Assembly (NCBI GenBank): GCA_015063195.1
Contig: SUSX01000004.1
Span: forward strand, 1-54,983
Reading direction: 5' to 3'
Length of the DNA stretch: 54,983 nucleotides
From: Thermoplasmata archaeon
Lineage (GTDB): Archaea; Thermoplasmatota; Thermoplasmata; Methanomassiliicoccales; Methanomethylophilaceae
Shown here piece after piece: positions 17,361 to 24,337 of this stretch (positions are counted from its first letter, which is position 1; every line of letters starts with the position of its first letter). Under the pieces are notes generated by a model. It was not told where the DNA came from and made no database searches. It worked only from the letters and a program-made list of their open reading frames with translations. The translations under genes were made by a program, and so were the position numbers.

Positions 17361-18366
17361 TTCTGAGGTCGTGTCCGCATTCAGCACATCTTGAACCGTA
17401 CATATCTTTGATTTCCACAAGGTATCCCGTACGGTTTATGACGGTTCTTCCGCAGCCCGGGCAGACGGTGTTGCCCCCATCTTCGGACATCATGTTTCCG
17501 ATGTAGACGTAATTCAGGCCCTCTTCCATGGCGATACGTCTGGCAGCATACATCGTCTCTTCAGGTGTCCAGGGGACGTTGTCAAAGTAATTGTCAGGAT
17601 GGAATCTTGTGAAGTGTACCGGGATTTTCCTGGACAGGTTGTCTCTGACCCATGCCGAGAATCCTCTGATCTCATGATCGGAATCGTTGTATCCCGGGAT
17701 GATGAGATATGTGAGTTCCAGATGTACTCCCTCCTCAAAGATTATCTTAACGGATTTCAGAACATCCTCAAGATGTGCACCGCAAACGTTCATGTAGAAT
17801 TCATCAGTGAATCCCTTAATGTCGATGTTGAAAGCATCGGTGACCTTACACAATTCTCTAAGCGGTTCCTCGTTACAGAGTCCGTTGGATACGAGTACAC
17901 ATCTCAGGCCCGGGTCTGCAGCAAGCACGTCCATGATGTATTCAAACCAAATCGTCGGCTCGTTGTACGTGAATGCTATGGAATCCATACCTTCCTTCCT
18001 GCACATGGTTACGATTTCCTCTGCAGATTTGAAAGTGGTTCTTTTATTGCCCGAGTTCGATTGAGATATGGAATAGTTCTGGCAATGTCTGCATGACATG
18101 TTGCATCCGATACTGCCGATGGAGAATATTTTACTTTTAGGATGGTAATGGTACAATGGTTTCTTCTCTATCGGGTCCGTACAGATGTATGAAATCTTAC
18201 CGTAGGTGTTGGCAATGAGTTTTTCAGAATCTCCTTTGCGGGCACCGCATCTTCCGACACCCCCGACAGGTATCCTGCATTCATGTGGGCACAGCTGACA
18301 TATGTACACGTCGCCGTCACGGATGTAGTACTTAGCTTCGATGGATACAGGGCTAATAAGTCCCAT
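17350..18366 (-). CDS. amrS: AmmeMemoRadiSam-system radical SAM enzyme (AmrS/PflA-like)
   Basis: A 338-residue radical SAM protein. The N-terminal CQLCPHECRIPVGGVGRCGAR segment is the signature of the AmmeMemoRadiSam family, and GCNMSCRHCQN holds the CxxxCxxC cluster motif that binds [4Fe-4S] and SAM. The C-terminal end adds CPGCGRTVINRTGY and CAECGH, a zinc-ribbon-like tail. The companion AMMECR1 and Memo genes are not in this window. The product is unknown. The start overlaps the 3' end of thiL by 14 bases, and its 3' end overlaps the convergent peptidase gene by 11 bases. Confidence 0.88.
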   Translation of the reverse strand: MGLISPVSIEAKYYIRDGDVYICQLCPHECRIPVGGVGRCGARKGDSEKLIANTYGKISYICTDPIEKKPLYHYHPKSKIFSIGSIGCNMSCRHCQNYSISQSNSGNKRTTFKSAEEIVTMCRKEGMDSIAFTYNEPTIWFEYIMDVLAADPGLRCVLVSNGLCNEEPLRELCKVTDAFNIDIKGFTDEFYMNVCGAHLEDVLKSVKIIFEEGVHLELTYLIIPGYNDSDHEIRGFSAWVRDNLSRKIPVHFTRFHPDNYFDNVPWTPEETMYAARRIAMEEGLNYVYIGNMMSEDGGNTVCPGCGRTVINRTGYLVEIKDMYGSRCAECGHDLRIIR

Positions 18367-19297
18367 CAGTCACCTTCCTGTATTTTTCATCCCTGCGGAG
18401 AACGACATCGTTTCCGTCGGTAATTATGCCGATTATATGGAACTGTATATCAAGCTCATTGAGGGCATCGGTATCATTCCTGTCGAATGTAAATAACAGC
18501 TCGTATTCCCCTCCGAAATCCATTACTAGTGATTCCAGTGGGATGTCCAGCATCTCTCCTACAGTCACAGTATCTTCATGTTTCGGAAGAAGATCCCATT
18601 CGATGATGCATCCCTTTTTGGACGATTCACATAATGTGTTCAATGCGGTAGACAGTCCGTCGGAAAGGTCGATACACGACGATACGATCCCGGAGGCTGA
18701 AAGTGCTATGCCCTCATTGACTCTGGGTATCGGAGTAGTAAGGCAGAATTCAGCATCCTCCAGGCCGAGAGATTCTTTCATTGAATGATATCCTGCTGCA
18801 GGACCTCCGAGTGGGCCGGTCACAGCAATGACATCTCCGATACGGGCGCCGTTCCTTCTCATCGGAGTTCTTCCTTCCATGACACCGATAGCAGTACCCG
18901 ATACGGAACCGTGACCCGGTTTTGTATCTCCGCCGATGACATGGGTGCCGCAGAATTCCGCACATTGATCGATTCCGCTCACGATTTCAGCGATTTCTGT
19001 TACGTCCATGTCTTCAGGCACAGACAGTGCGGAAAGGAACCCGACGGGCCTTGCACCCATACTTGCAATATCGCTGAAATTTACTGCCGCAGACATCCAT
19101 CCGAATCTTTCGGGACTCATGCCTTCAGGTCTGTGTCTTTCGAAGGTAACATTGTCAGTGGAGATGACAAGTATCTCGTTCCCGATAGGTATGAGTGCGG
19201 CATCGTCATCCATACTGTCCGGTGAATCCTCCTTTTGAAGGAGTTCACGAATCATTTTGACGGTCTGTCTTTCTCCCAGATCTCCGAAGGATGTCAT
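18353..19297 (-). CDS. thiL: Thiamine-monophosphate kinase
   Basis: A 314-residue enzyme that phosphorylates thiamine phosphate to thiamine diphosphate, the cofactor needed by acetolactate synthase in this window. It has SMDDDAALIPIGNE (metal/ATP-binding Asp residues), GDTKPGHGSVSGTAIGV, GDVIAVTGPLGG and SCIDLSDGLSTAL. A TATA-like ATTAATAAG lies about 25-30 bases upstream of the ATG. It ends in TAG and overlaps amrS. Confidence 0.93.
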   Translation of the reverse strand: MTSFGDLGERQTVKMIRELLQKEDSPDSMDDDAALIPIGNEILVISTDNVTFERHRPEGMSPERFGWMSAAVNFSDIASMGARPVGFLSALSVPEDMDVTEIAEIVSGIDQCAEFCGTHVIGGDTKPGHGSVSGTAIGVMEGRTPMRRNGARIGDVIAVTGPLGGPAAGYHSMKESLGLEDAEFCLTTPIPRVNEGIALSASGIVSSCIDLSDGLSTALNTLCESSKKGCIIEWDLLPKHEDTVTVGEMLDIPLESLVMDFGGEYELLFTFDRNDTDALNELDIQFHIIGIITDGNDVVLRRDEKYRKVTDGTY

Positions 19298-19339
19298 TCG
19301 GACCTTGTAAGGGCTGTTATCTTATTAATCTCACGCGTG

Positions 19340-19355
19340 TGTGCGCTGGCGCACA
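19340..19355. promoter_or_regulatory. Perfect inverted repeat between thiL and larA promoters (candidate operator)
   Basis: TGTGCGC (19340-19346) and GCGCACA (19349-19355) are separated by TG. The repeat stands 6-10 bases upstream of AAGTAAATATATG, the likely BRE/TATA of the larA operon, and downstream of the thiL TATA box on the other strand. GC-rich symmetry in an AT-rich promoter region is a good operator candidate for one or both genes. Confidence 0.5.
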
Positions 19356-19400
19356 GTGTAAAGTAAATATATGCGTCAAGGAATTGTGCCCCGGTTAAAC

Positions 19401-20642
19401 ATGAACATCGACATCAGATACGGAAAGGACGGAGTCCAGAAAGTGGACATACCCGAGAAGAATTTGATCGGAATATTTGCACCCAGGGACGTGGAGTGCG
19501 GAACGCCCGACGTAGTACTCAATGAAGCATTGGACAACCCTATCGGAGGGGAAGCTCTTGACAAGTTCCTCGAAGGAGGAGAGGATGTTGTGTTCATAGT
19601 CAATGACGGTACAAGGCCCACACCTACCGCAAAGGTTCTCGATGTACTTTCAAAGAGGATGGACCTCAGGAAGGCAAGATATCTCATCGCCACAGGAACC
19701 CACAGGGATATGACCGAAGAGGAATACAATTTCGTCTTCGGTTCACATTACGAGGAGCTCAAAGACAGGATCGTTGTTCACGATGCAAAGAAATCCGAAT
19801 GCACATACCTCGGGGATTCCAAGAACGGAACGCCTATGGAAGTCAACAAGGTGGCAGTTGATGCAGACAGGCTTGTAATCATCACAAGTGTAGAGCCACA
19901 CTATTTCGCAGGATATACAGGCGGTAGGAAATCATTCCTTCCCGGAGTTGCATCATTCAAGACAGTCGAAACCAACCACAAGTTGGCAATGAACATCGAA
20001 GCACAGTCATTGGTTCTCGAAGGCAACCCTGTCCACGAAGATATGATGGATGCCCTTGAAGTGGTAAAAGGAAAGAAGATCTTCTCCATCCAGATGGTTC
20101 TCGACAGACATCAGAACATCTATAAGGTTGCAGCAGGGGAGCTCAACCCCGCATTCGCACAGGCAGTTGAGTGGGCAAACACAGTGTTCATTGCACCCAT
20201 CCCTGAAAAGGCAGACGTGGTCATATCTGTTGCACCGTACCCCATGGATGTCGATCTTTACCAGTCACAGAAAGCACTGGACAACGGTAAATGGGCACTC
20301 AAGGAAGGCGGAAAGATCATCATGGTCTCAAAGTGCAGAGAGGGAGTCGGACACCCGACATTCCTTACACAGCTTTCCTCTTCAAAGGATCCAAAGGTTG
20401 TACTCGAGAACCTCAGATCTGAATACAAACTTGGATATCACAAAGCAGCAAAGATGGCGGAGATTGCAGTATGGGCAGACATTTGGGCAGTTACAGATCT
20501 GGATGATGAACTGATCTCCTCCGCAAACATCACTCCGTTCCCGTCCGTTGCGGATGCGATGAAGAAAGCGTTCGATGAGAATCCCGATGCAAGGGTAATC
20601 ATCCTCACGGACGGAAGCGTAACAATACCGAGGTTGGAATAA
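19401..20642 (+). CDS. Nickel-pincer racemase family protein (LarA-like, DUF2088)
   Basis: A 413-residue member of the LarA family, whose characterised members racemise lactate or other 2-hydroxy acids with a nickel-pincer nucleotide cofactor. FIVNDGTRPTPTA, IATGTHRDMT (first catalytic His) and SVEPHYFAGYTGGRKSFLPG (second His and the cofactor-linked Lys) match the family's active-site segments. The substrate is uncertain, because many archaeal homologues act on unknown hydroxy acids. The cofactor genes larB, larC and larE are not in view. The start MNIDIRYG at 19401 fits a near-leaderless message; an ATG ten codons earlier would overlap the promoter. The next gene begins directly after its stop. 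Confidence 0.82.
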   Translation: MNIDIRYGKDGVQKVDIPEKNLIGIFAPRDVECGTPDVVLNEALDNPIGGEALDKFLEGGEDVVFIVNDGTRPTPTAKVLDVLSKRMDLRKARYLIATGTHRDMTEEEYNFVFGSHYEELKDRIVVHDAKKSECTYLGDSKNGTPMEVNKVAVDADRLVIITSVEPHYFAGYTGGRKSFLPGVASFKTVETNHKLAMNIEAQSLVLEGNPVHEDMMDALEVVKGKKIFSIQMVLDRHQNIYKVAAGELNPAFAQAVEWANTVFIAPIPEKADVVISVAPYPMDVDLYQSQKALDNGKWALKEGGKIIMVSKCREGVGHPTFLTQLSSSKDPKVVLENLRSEYKLGYHKAAKMAEIAVWADIWAVTDLDDELISSANITPFPSVADAMKKAFDENPDARVIILTDGSVTIPRLE

Positions 20643-21740
20643 ATGTCAGAGTTCAAAGTAGATAATCTCGAGGCTGTAAGGAACGCAGTCAACATCTGTA
20701 CAATGTGCGGATTCTGTAAGAGCGTATGTCCTTCATTCAAGGCAATCAAATGGGATTCAGCACTTTCAAGGGGACGTATCATTCTTACATACGGGCTCCT
20801 CACCGGAGAAATAGAGGCAGACGATTCAGTCATGGAGAACCTTTACACATGTACCACCTGTGCAGACTGTGAGAGGCGCTGTACATCAAAGGTCAAAATT
20901 GTCGACATCGTAGAACTCTGCCGTGCAGATCTCGTCAAGAATGGTCACATTCTTCCCAAACACAAGGCTGTGTGCGAGAACATCCTCAAGTACAACAACC
21001 CCTTCGGCGAGGAGAAATCCGTAGTAGAGACATTGGGTATTGAACCCAAGAAGGCAAAGGTAGGATACTTCGCAGGATGTACAGCAACATACAGGAGTAA
21101 GAAGACATCCGCAGCATCACTTTCAATCCTTAAGAAACTCGGAGTGGATTTCACAACAGTCGACGAAGTCTGTTGCGGATCCGTCATGCAGAGAATCGGA
21201 TGGGATGAAAAGGATGTAGTCGAGCTCATGAAGAAGAATGTCGAAGCAATCAAATCATTGGGTGTTGAGACATTGGTCCTCTCATGTGCAGGTTGCTACA
21301 GGATGTTCAAGAAAGAGTATCCCAAATTCGTAGATGTTCCCTTCAGGGTACTTCACATGACAGAGTTCCTTCAGGAGCAGGAGATCGACCTTAAACCCCT
21401 CAAGGGTGTAGCAACATACCACGACCCCTGCCACCTTGGAAGACATGTCGGCGTATACGAAGCACCCAGGGCAGTCATTTCCAAGATCCCTGAACTTGAG
21501 TTCAAGGAGATGGAGTTCAACAGACAGTTCAGTCACTGCTGCGGTGGCGGAGGAGGAGTAAGGTCCGCATTCCCCGAGCAGTCTGGTGATATCGCACGCA
21601 CAAGGGTCGACGAGGCATCATTCGCAGATTACCTCATCACCACATGTCCCTTCTGTGTGAGCAACCTCGAACTTGGTCTCGGTGACAAGAAGGATATCAA
21701 GGTCGTAGATCTTACAGAACTCGTTGATGAGCTTCTCTGA
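20643..21740 (+). CDS. Ferredoxin-fused CCG-domain iron-sulfur protein (GlcF/HdrD-like)
   Basis: A 365-residue protein. The N-terminal half has two [4Fe-4S] motifs, CTMCGFCKSVCP and CTTCADCERRC. The C-terminal part holds two CCG domains: CCGSVMQRIGW with CAGCYRMF, then CHLGRHVG, FSHCCGGGGGVRSAF and CPFC. This layout is shared by HdrD (heterodisulfide reductase) and GlcF/LldE-type subunits of hydroxy-acid dehydrogenases. It starts immediately after the LarA-like stop, so the pair is co-transcribed. A partner flavoprotein (GlcD-like) would be expected for hydroxy-acid oxidation but is not adjacent. Confidence 0.8.
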   Translation: MSEFKVDNLEAVRNAVNICTMCGFCKSVCPSFKAIKWDSALSRGRIILTYGLLTGEIEADDSVMENLYTCTTCADCERRCTSKVKIVDIVELCRADLVKNGHILPKHKAVCENILKYNNPFGEEKSVVETLGIEPKKAKVGYFAGCTATYRSKKTSAASLSILKKLGVDFTTVDEVCCGSVMQRIGWDEKDVVELMKKNVEAIKSLGVETLVLSCAGCYRMFKKEYPKFVDVPFRVLHMTEFLQEQEIDLKPLKGVATYHDPCHLGRHVGVYEAPRAVISKIPELEFKEMEFNRQFSHCCGGGGGVRSAFPEQSGDIARTRVDEASFADYLITTCPFCVSNLELGLGDKKDIKVVDLTELVDELL

Positions 21741-21741
21741 A

Positions 21742-22560
21742 ATGAGATCCATAATGGGTTGCAGGAGTTCGTTGGGTTTTGATGCCCCGAAGGTAATGGG
21801 CATACTCAACGCAACTCCTGATTCTTTTTCAGACGGCGGAAAGTACGATAAATTAGAGTCAGCCGTAGCACATGCATTCTCAATGGAGGATGACGGTGCG
21901 GACATCATAGATATAGGCGCAGAATCCACCCGTCCGGGATTTGTTCCGATATCAGCAAGTGAGGAATTGAACAGATTGATCCCTGTTCTGGAAAACATCG
22001 TCCCTAACATTTCTCTTCCTATATCTGTGGACACATCCAAAACTGCAGTGGCGGAAGCTGCAATAGATGCAGGTGCGGACATAATTAATGACGTAAATGC
22101 AGGAAGAGATTCCGGAATGTTGGAACTGATCTCTTCTTCCGGAGTGTATTTAGTTATAATGCATTCCAATGGTTCCCCGGATAATCAGAGTCCTTTCGAA
22201 GGCGATCTTTTTGAGAACATGATTTCATTCTTCGATGAAAGGATAGATGCTGCATTAGACGCTGGAATCCGTAAGGACAGGATAATTATCGATCCCGGGA
22301 TTGGGTTTGGAAAGTCTCCTGAGCAAAATATGGAGATAGTTAACAATCCAATGTTCTACGGCAGGGAGTTCCCTGTTCTGATAGGTGCATCCAGGAAGAG
22401 ATTCCTTTCAGTAATGTATCCGGGTGAGGACAGGGATGTTGCTACAATTACGGCATCCGTGAGTTCTGTTATGAAAGGTGCCGACATAGTGAGGGTGCAT
22501 AACGTGAAAGATATGGTTTCCGCCCTCAGAGGATTATCCTGTAAACAAGGAAAAGTATGA
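21742..22560 (+). CDS. folP: Dihydropteroate synthase
   Basis: A 272-residue DHPS-fold protein. VMGILNATPDSFSDGGKYD is the pterin/PABA loop, IDIGAESTRPGFVPIS the second loop, and IIIDPGIGFGKSPEQN and LIGASRKRFLSVMY the Lys/Arg-containing active-site segments. In methanogens such proteins act in folate or methanopterin-type pterin synthesis; which pterin is not shown by sequence. The ATG at 21742 begins one base after the CCG-protein stop. An earlier ATG at 21724 inside that gene is possible. Its last 35 bases overlap the convergent zinc-finger gene. Confidence 0.9.
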   Translation: MRSIMGCRSSLGFDAPKVMGILNATPDSFSDGGKYDKLESAVAHAFSMEDDGADIIDIGAESTRPGFVPISASEELNRLIPVLENIVPNISLPISVDTSKTAVAEAAIDAGADIINDVNAGRDSGMLELISSSGVYLVIMHSNGSPDNQSPFEGDLFENMISFFDERIDAALDAGIRKDRIIIDPGIGFGKSPEQNMEIVNNPMFYGREFPVLIGASRKRFLSVMYPGEDRDVATITASVSSVMKGADIVRVHNVKDMVSALRGLSCKQGKV

Positions 22561-22720
22561 TTATTCCGATGGCTCCGTAGAACAGCAGATCCCTGAGGGA
22601 TTCACTTTTCTGTTCCTTTTCATAATCCGATTTACAGGAATTATCACAGAAATTTTCTCCGTAAGGCAGAGGGTCTCCGCAGTGGAGGCAGTGTGAATGT
22701 TCCGGCAGCTTCAAAGCCAT
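22526..22720 (-). CDS. Small zinc-finger, tail-anchored membrane protein (DUF2116-type)
   Basis: A 64-residue protein. HCLHCGDPLPYGENFCDNSCKSDY has four Cys in two pairs (CxxC and CxxxC) that would bind zinc, followed by a charged linker and a single C-terminal membrane helix (LLFYGAIGIIILFLVYRIIL). Such DUF2116 proteins are common in euryarchaea and have no assigned function. It is divergent from the E1-Ubl-E2-JAMM operon with 125 bases between, so the two promoters share that region. Confidence 0.72.
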   Translation of the reverse strand: MALKLPEHSHCLHCGDPLPYGENFCDNSCKSDYEKEQKSESLRDLLFYGAIGIIILFLVYRIIL

Positions 22721-22810
22721 ATGCTCCGTATGATGGCGGATATTTACAACCTTTTCGGATTAAATGTCTGTACGTTTCTGTGGGAGCAGATAATTCCTAA
22801 TTATTCGATA

Positions 22811-22822
22811 GGAATATTTATC
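22811..22822 (+). promoter_or_regulatory. TATA box of the ubiquitin-like operon
   Basis: AATATTTA (22813-22820) lies about 28-30 bases before the E1 ATG at 22846, with no Shine-Dalgarno site between. This predicts a near-leaderless transcript covering all four overlapping genes. Confidence 0.6.
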
Positions 22823-22845
22823 TTCATACATGACGATGTAATCTT

Positions 22846-23619
22846 ATGACGGACCTTTCCGCCGGCTATCAGGATAAGGACAGATATGACCGACAGCGTC
22901 GTATTGATTGGATTGATATGGATGGAATATTCCAGTCTAAGATCCTTGTTGCAGGAGCCGGTGCGTTAGGTAATGAAGTGGTAAAGAATCTGGTACTGTC
23001 CGGTTTCAGGCATATCGATGTGGTCGATATGGATGAGATCGTTCTTTCGAATCTCAACAGATGTCTGTTCTTCCGGGATTCAGATGTGAAGAAGATTCCT
23101 AAGGCGGTGGCTGTAGCCAATAAGGCATCCGAACTATCCCCGGATGCATATGTATATCCTATCGTGGGGAAGGTTCAGGACATCCAGACTTGGGATTATG
23201 ATATTGTCATAGGTTGTTTAGACAATATACTGGCACGTATGCATGTGAACTCCCACGCCTGCTATCATGGCATACCTTACATCGACGGTGCCACCGACGG
23301 TATGAGAGGTAAGGTCAATGCAGTCCTTCCCGGAGGCCCGTGTCTTCAGTGCACTATGAACAAATCCCACATCAGGGAGATGGAAAAGAGATTCTCCTGT
23401 ACCGGTGATGCAGTAATGTTCGTTCCGCATCTTGCTTCGGATGTTACAACAACATCCGTAGTTGCTGCGATACAGGTCAGGGAAGCAATGAAAATAGCTT
23501 CCCGCAGATATGATCTGTGTATCAGAAACGTATGCTATTATGACGGAACGGCCGGAGATATGTTCATATTGGAAGTTACCACAGATCCGAACTGTCCCAA
23601 CCATGAGGTGCAGAAATGA
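22846..23619 (+). CDS. E1-like ubiquitin-activating enzyme (ThiF/UBA3-like)
   Basis: A 257-residue adenylation-domain protein. GAGALG (residues 37-42) is the ATP loop, VVDMDEIVLSNLNR (59-72) gives the ATP/Mg contacts, and GCLDN (123-127) the second Asp. PCLQC (165-169) starts a structural zinc site that appears to end with CPNH (250-253), a His where MoeB/UBA3 proteins usually have Cys. RFSCTGDAVMFVP resembles the eukaryotic E1 active-site segment (FPxCTxxxxP), making Cys185 the likely thioester Cys. It lacks a ubiquitin-fold domain, so it is a minimal E1. Its TGA overlaps the Ubl ATG. A MoeB/ThiF role in sulfur transfer is the alternative, but the E2 and JAMM neighbours argue against it. Confidence 0.88.
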   Translation: MTDLSAGYQDKDRYDRQRRIDWIDMDGIFQSKILVAGAGALGNEVVKNLVLSGFRHIDVVDMDEIVLSNLNRCLFFRDSDVKKIPKAVAVANKASELSPDAYVYPIVGKVQDIQTWDYDIVIGCLDNILARMHVNSHACYHGIPYIDGATDGMRGKVNAVLPGGPCLQCTMNKSHIREMEKRFSCTGDAVMFVPHLASDVTTTSVVAAIQVREAMKIASRRYDLCIRNVCYYDGTAGDMFILEVTTDPNCPNHEVQK

Positions 23620-23858
23620 CAATAGTTATCGAAGTTAGAAATGTTGCCAGCGGAGCGGTATTGAAGATGGAACTGGATCCTGCAGACAAGATATACGATA
23701 TCATTGAAAGTGCTGCAGAATACTGGAACAAGGATGCGGGAGCATACGTTCTGAAGAAAGGTAAGAAACTACTCCACGGTTCGGAGACTGTTGCAGAGGC
23801 CAATCTGGTCACAAATGATGTTGTAGAGATGATTCCCGATCCGGAAGGTGGAATTTAA
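23616..23858 (+). CDS. Ubiquitin-like modifier protein with C-terminal Gly-Gly-Ile
   Basis: An 80-residue beta-grasp protein. AVLKMELDPADKIYDIIE aligns with the second strand and helix of ubiquitin (TITLEVEPSDTIENVK), and LKKGKKLLHGSETVAEANL aligns with LIFAGKQLEDGRTLSDYNI. The tail is MIPDPEGGI: Gly78-Gly79 followed by a single Ile, so one residue must be removed to expose the diglycine. The tail is acidic and proline-containing rather than the arginine-rich tail of ubiquitin. It has seven Lys (17, 25, 39, 47, 48, 50, 51) that could take chains. It overlaps the E1 gene by four bases and the E2 gene by one. Confidence 0.87.
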   Translation: MTIVIEVRNVASGAVLKMELDPADKIYDIIESAAEYWNKDAGAYVLKKGKKLLHGSETVAEANLVTNDVVEMIPDPEGGI

Positions 23859-24337
23859 TGGGGTTGCCGAAACCTGTTCTTCTGAGAAGAATATCTAAGG
23901 AACTTCAGGATTGTACAAGATATCTTGGATCAGACTTCTCTTTCGATGTCGAAAGAGCGGAATTTCCGATAAAGATCGATATGCACATGAGCAATGTCGT
24001 AGGGTATGACAGGCCTGATCATATAATCACAGAACATCAGTTCACCATAATACTGACCGAGGAATACGGTTTCAAGAAACCCGAAGTCAGATGGAGGTCC
24101 GAGATATTCCATCCGAATATATTGGGTCCTAAGGACGGAGGGTATGTGTGTCTGAAAATGCTGAACGATTGGTCTTTCGAAACCAGTCTGCTGTCTTTCC
24201 TGAAGAGTGTGGAATCTTTAGTCATGGAACCGAATCCGTCAAATCCGTTCGGAACAGATTCGTGTATGGCTGCTGCGGATTATTTCTCCAATAATAAATC
24301 AAAATTCAATGCTAAGATTGAATACGGGGTGAAATGA
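23858..24337 (+). CDS. E2-like ubiquitin-conjugating enzyme
   Basis: A 159-residue UBC-fold protein close to the length of a minimal eukaryotic E2 (about 150). After an N-terminal helix (LLRRISKELQDC), FHPNILGPKDGG carries the complete HPN motif (85-87). Cys98 in YVCLKML is the catalytic Cys, 11 residues after the Asn, as in classical E2s. The conserved Trp105 and a VMEPNPSNPF segment (123-131, like LLxEPNPxDPL in eukaryotes) follow, then the C-terminal AAADYF helix. This is one of the least diverged E2s one could expect in a euryarchaeon. It is coupled to the Ubl gene (TAATG) and overlaps the JAMM gene (ATGA). Confidence 0.9.
   Translation: MGLPKPVLLRRISKELQDCTRYLGSDFSFDVERAEFPIKIDMHMSNVVGYDRPDHIITEHQFTIILTEEYGFKKPEVRWRSEIFHPNILGPKDGGYVCLKMLNDWSFETSLLSFLKSVESLVMEPNPSNPFGTDSCMAAADYFSNNKSKFNAKIEYGVK

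Noticed and set aside
22846-23619. Assignment of the E1-like gene as MoeB/ThiF for molybdopterin or thiamin
   Set aside because: The FSCTG catalytic segment and the overlapping Ubl, E2 and JAMM genes fit an E1 better; moa/thi genes are not adjacent, although thiL lies a few kb away.
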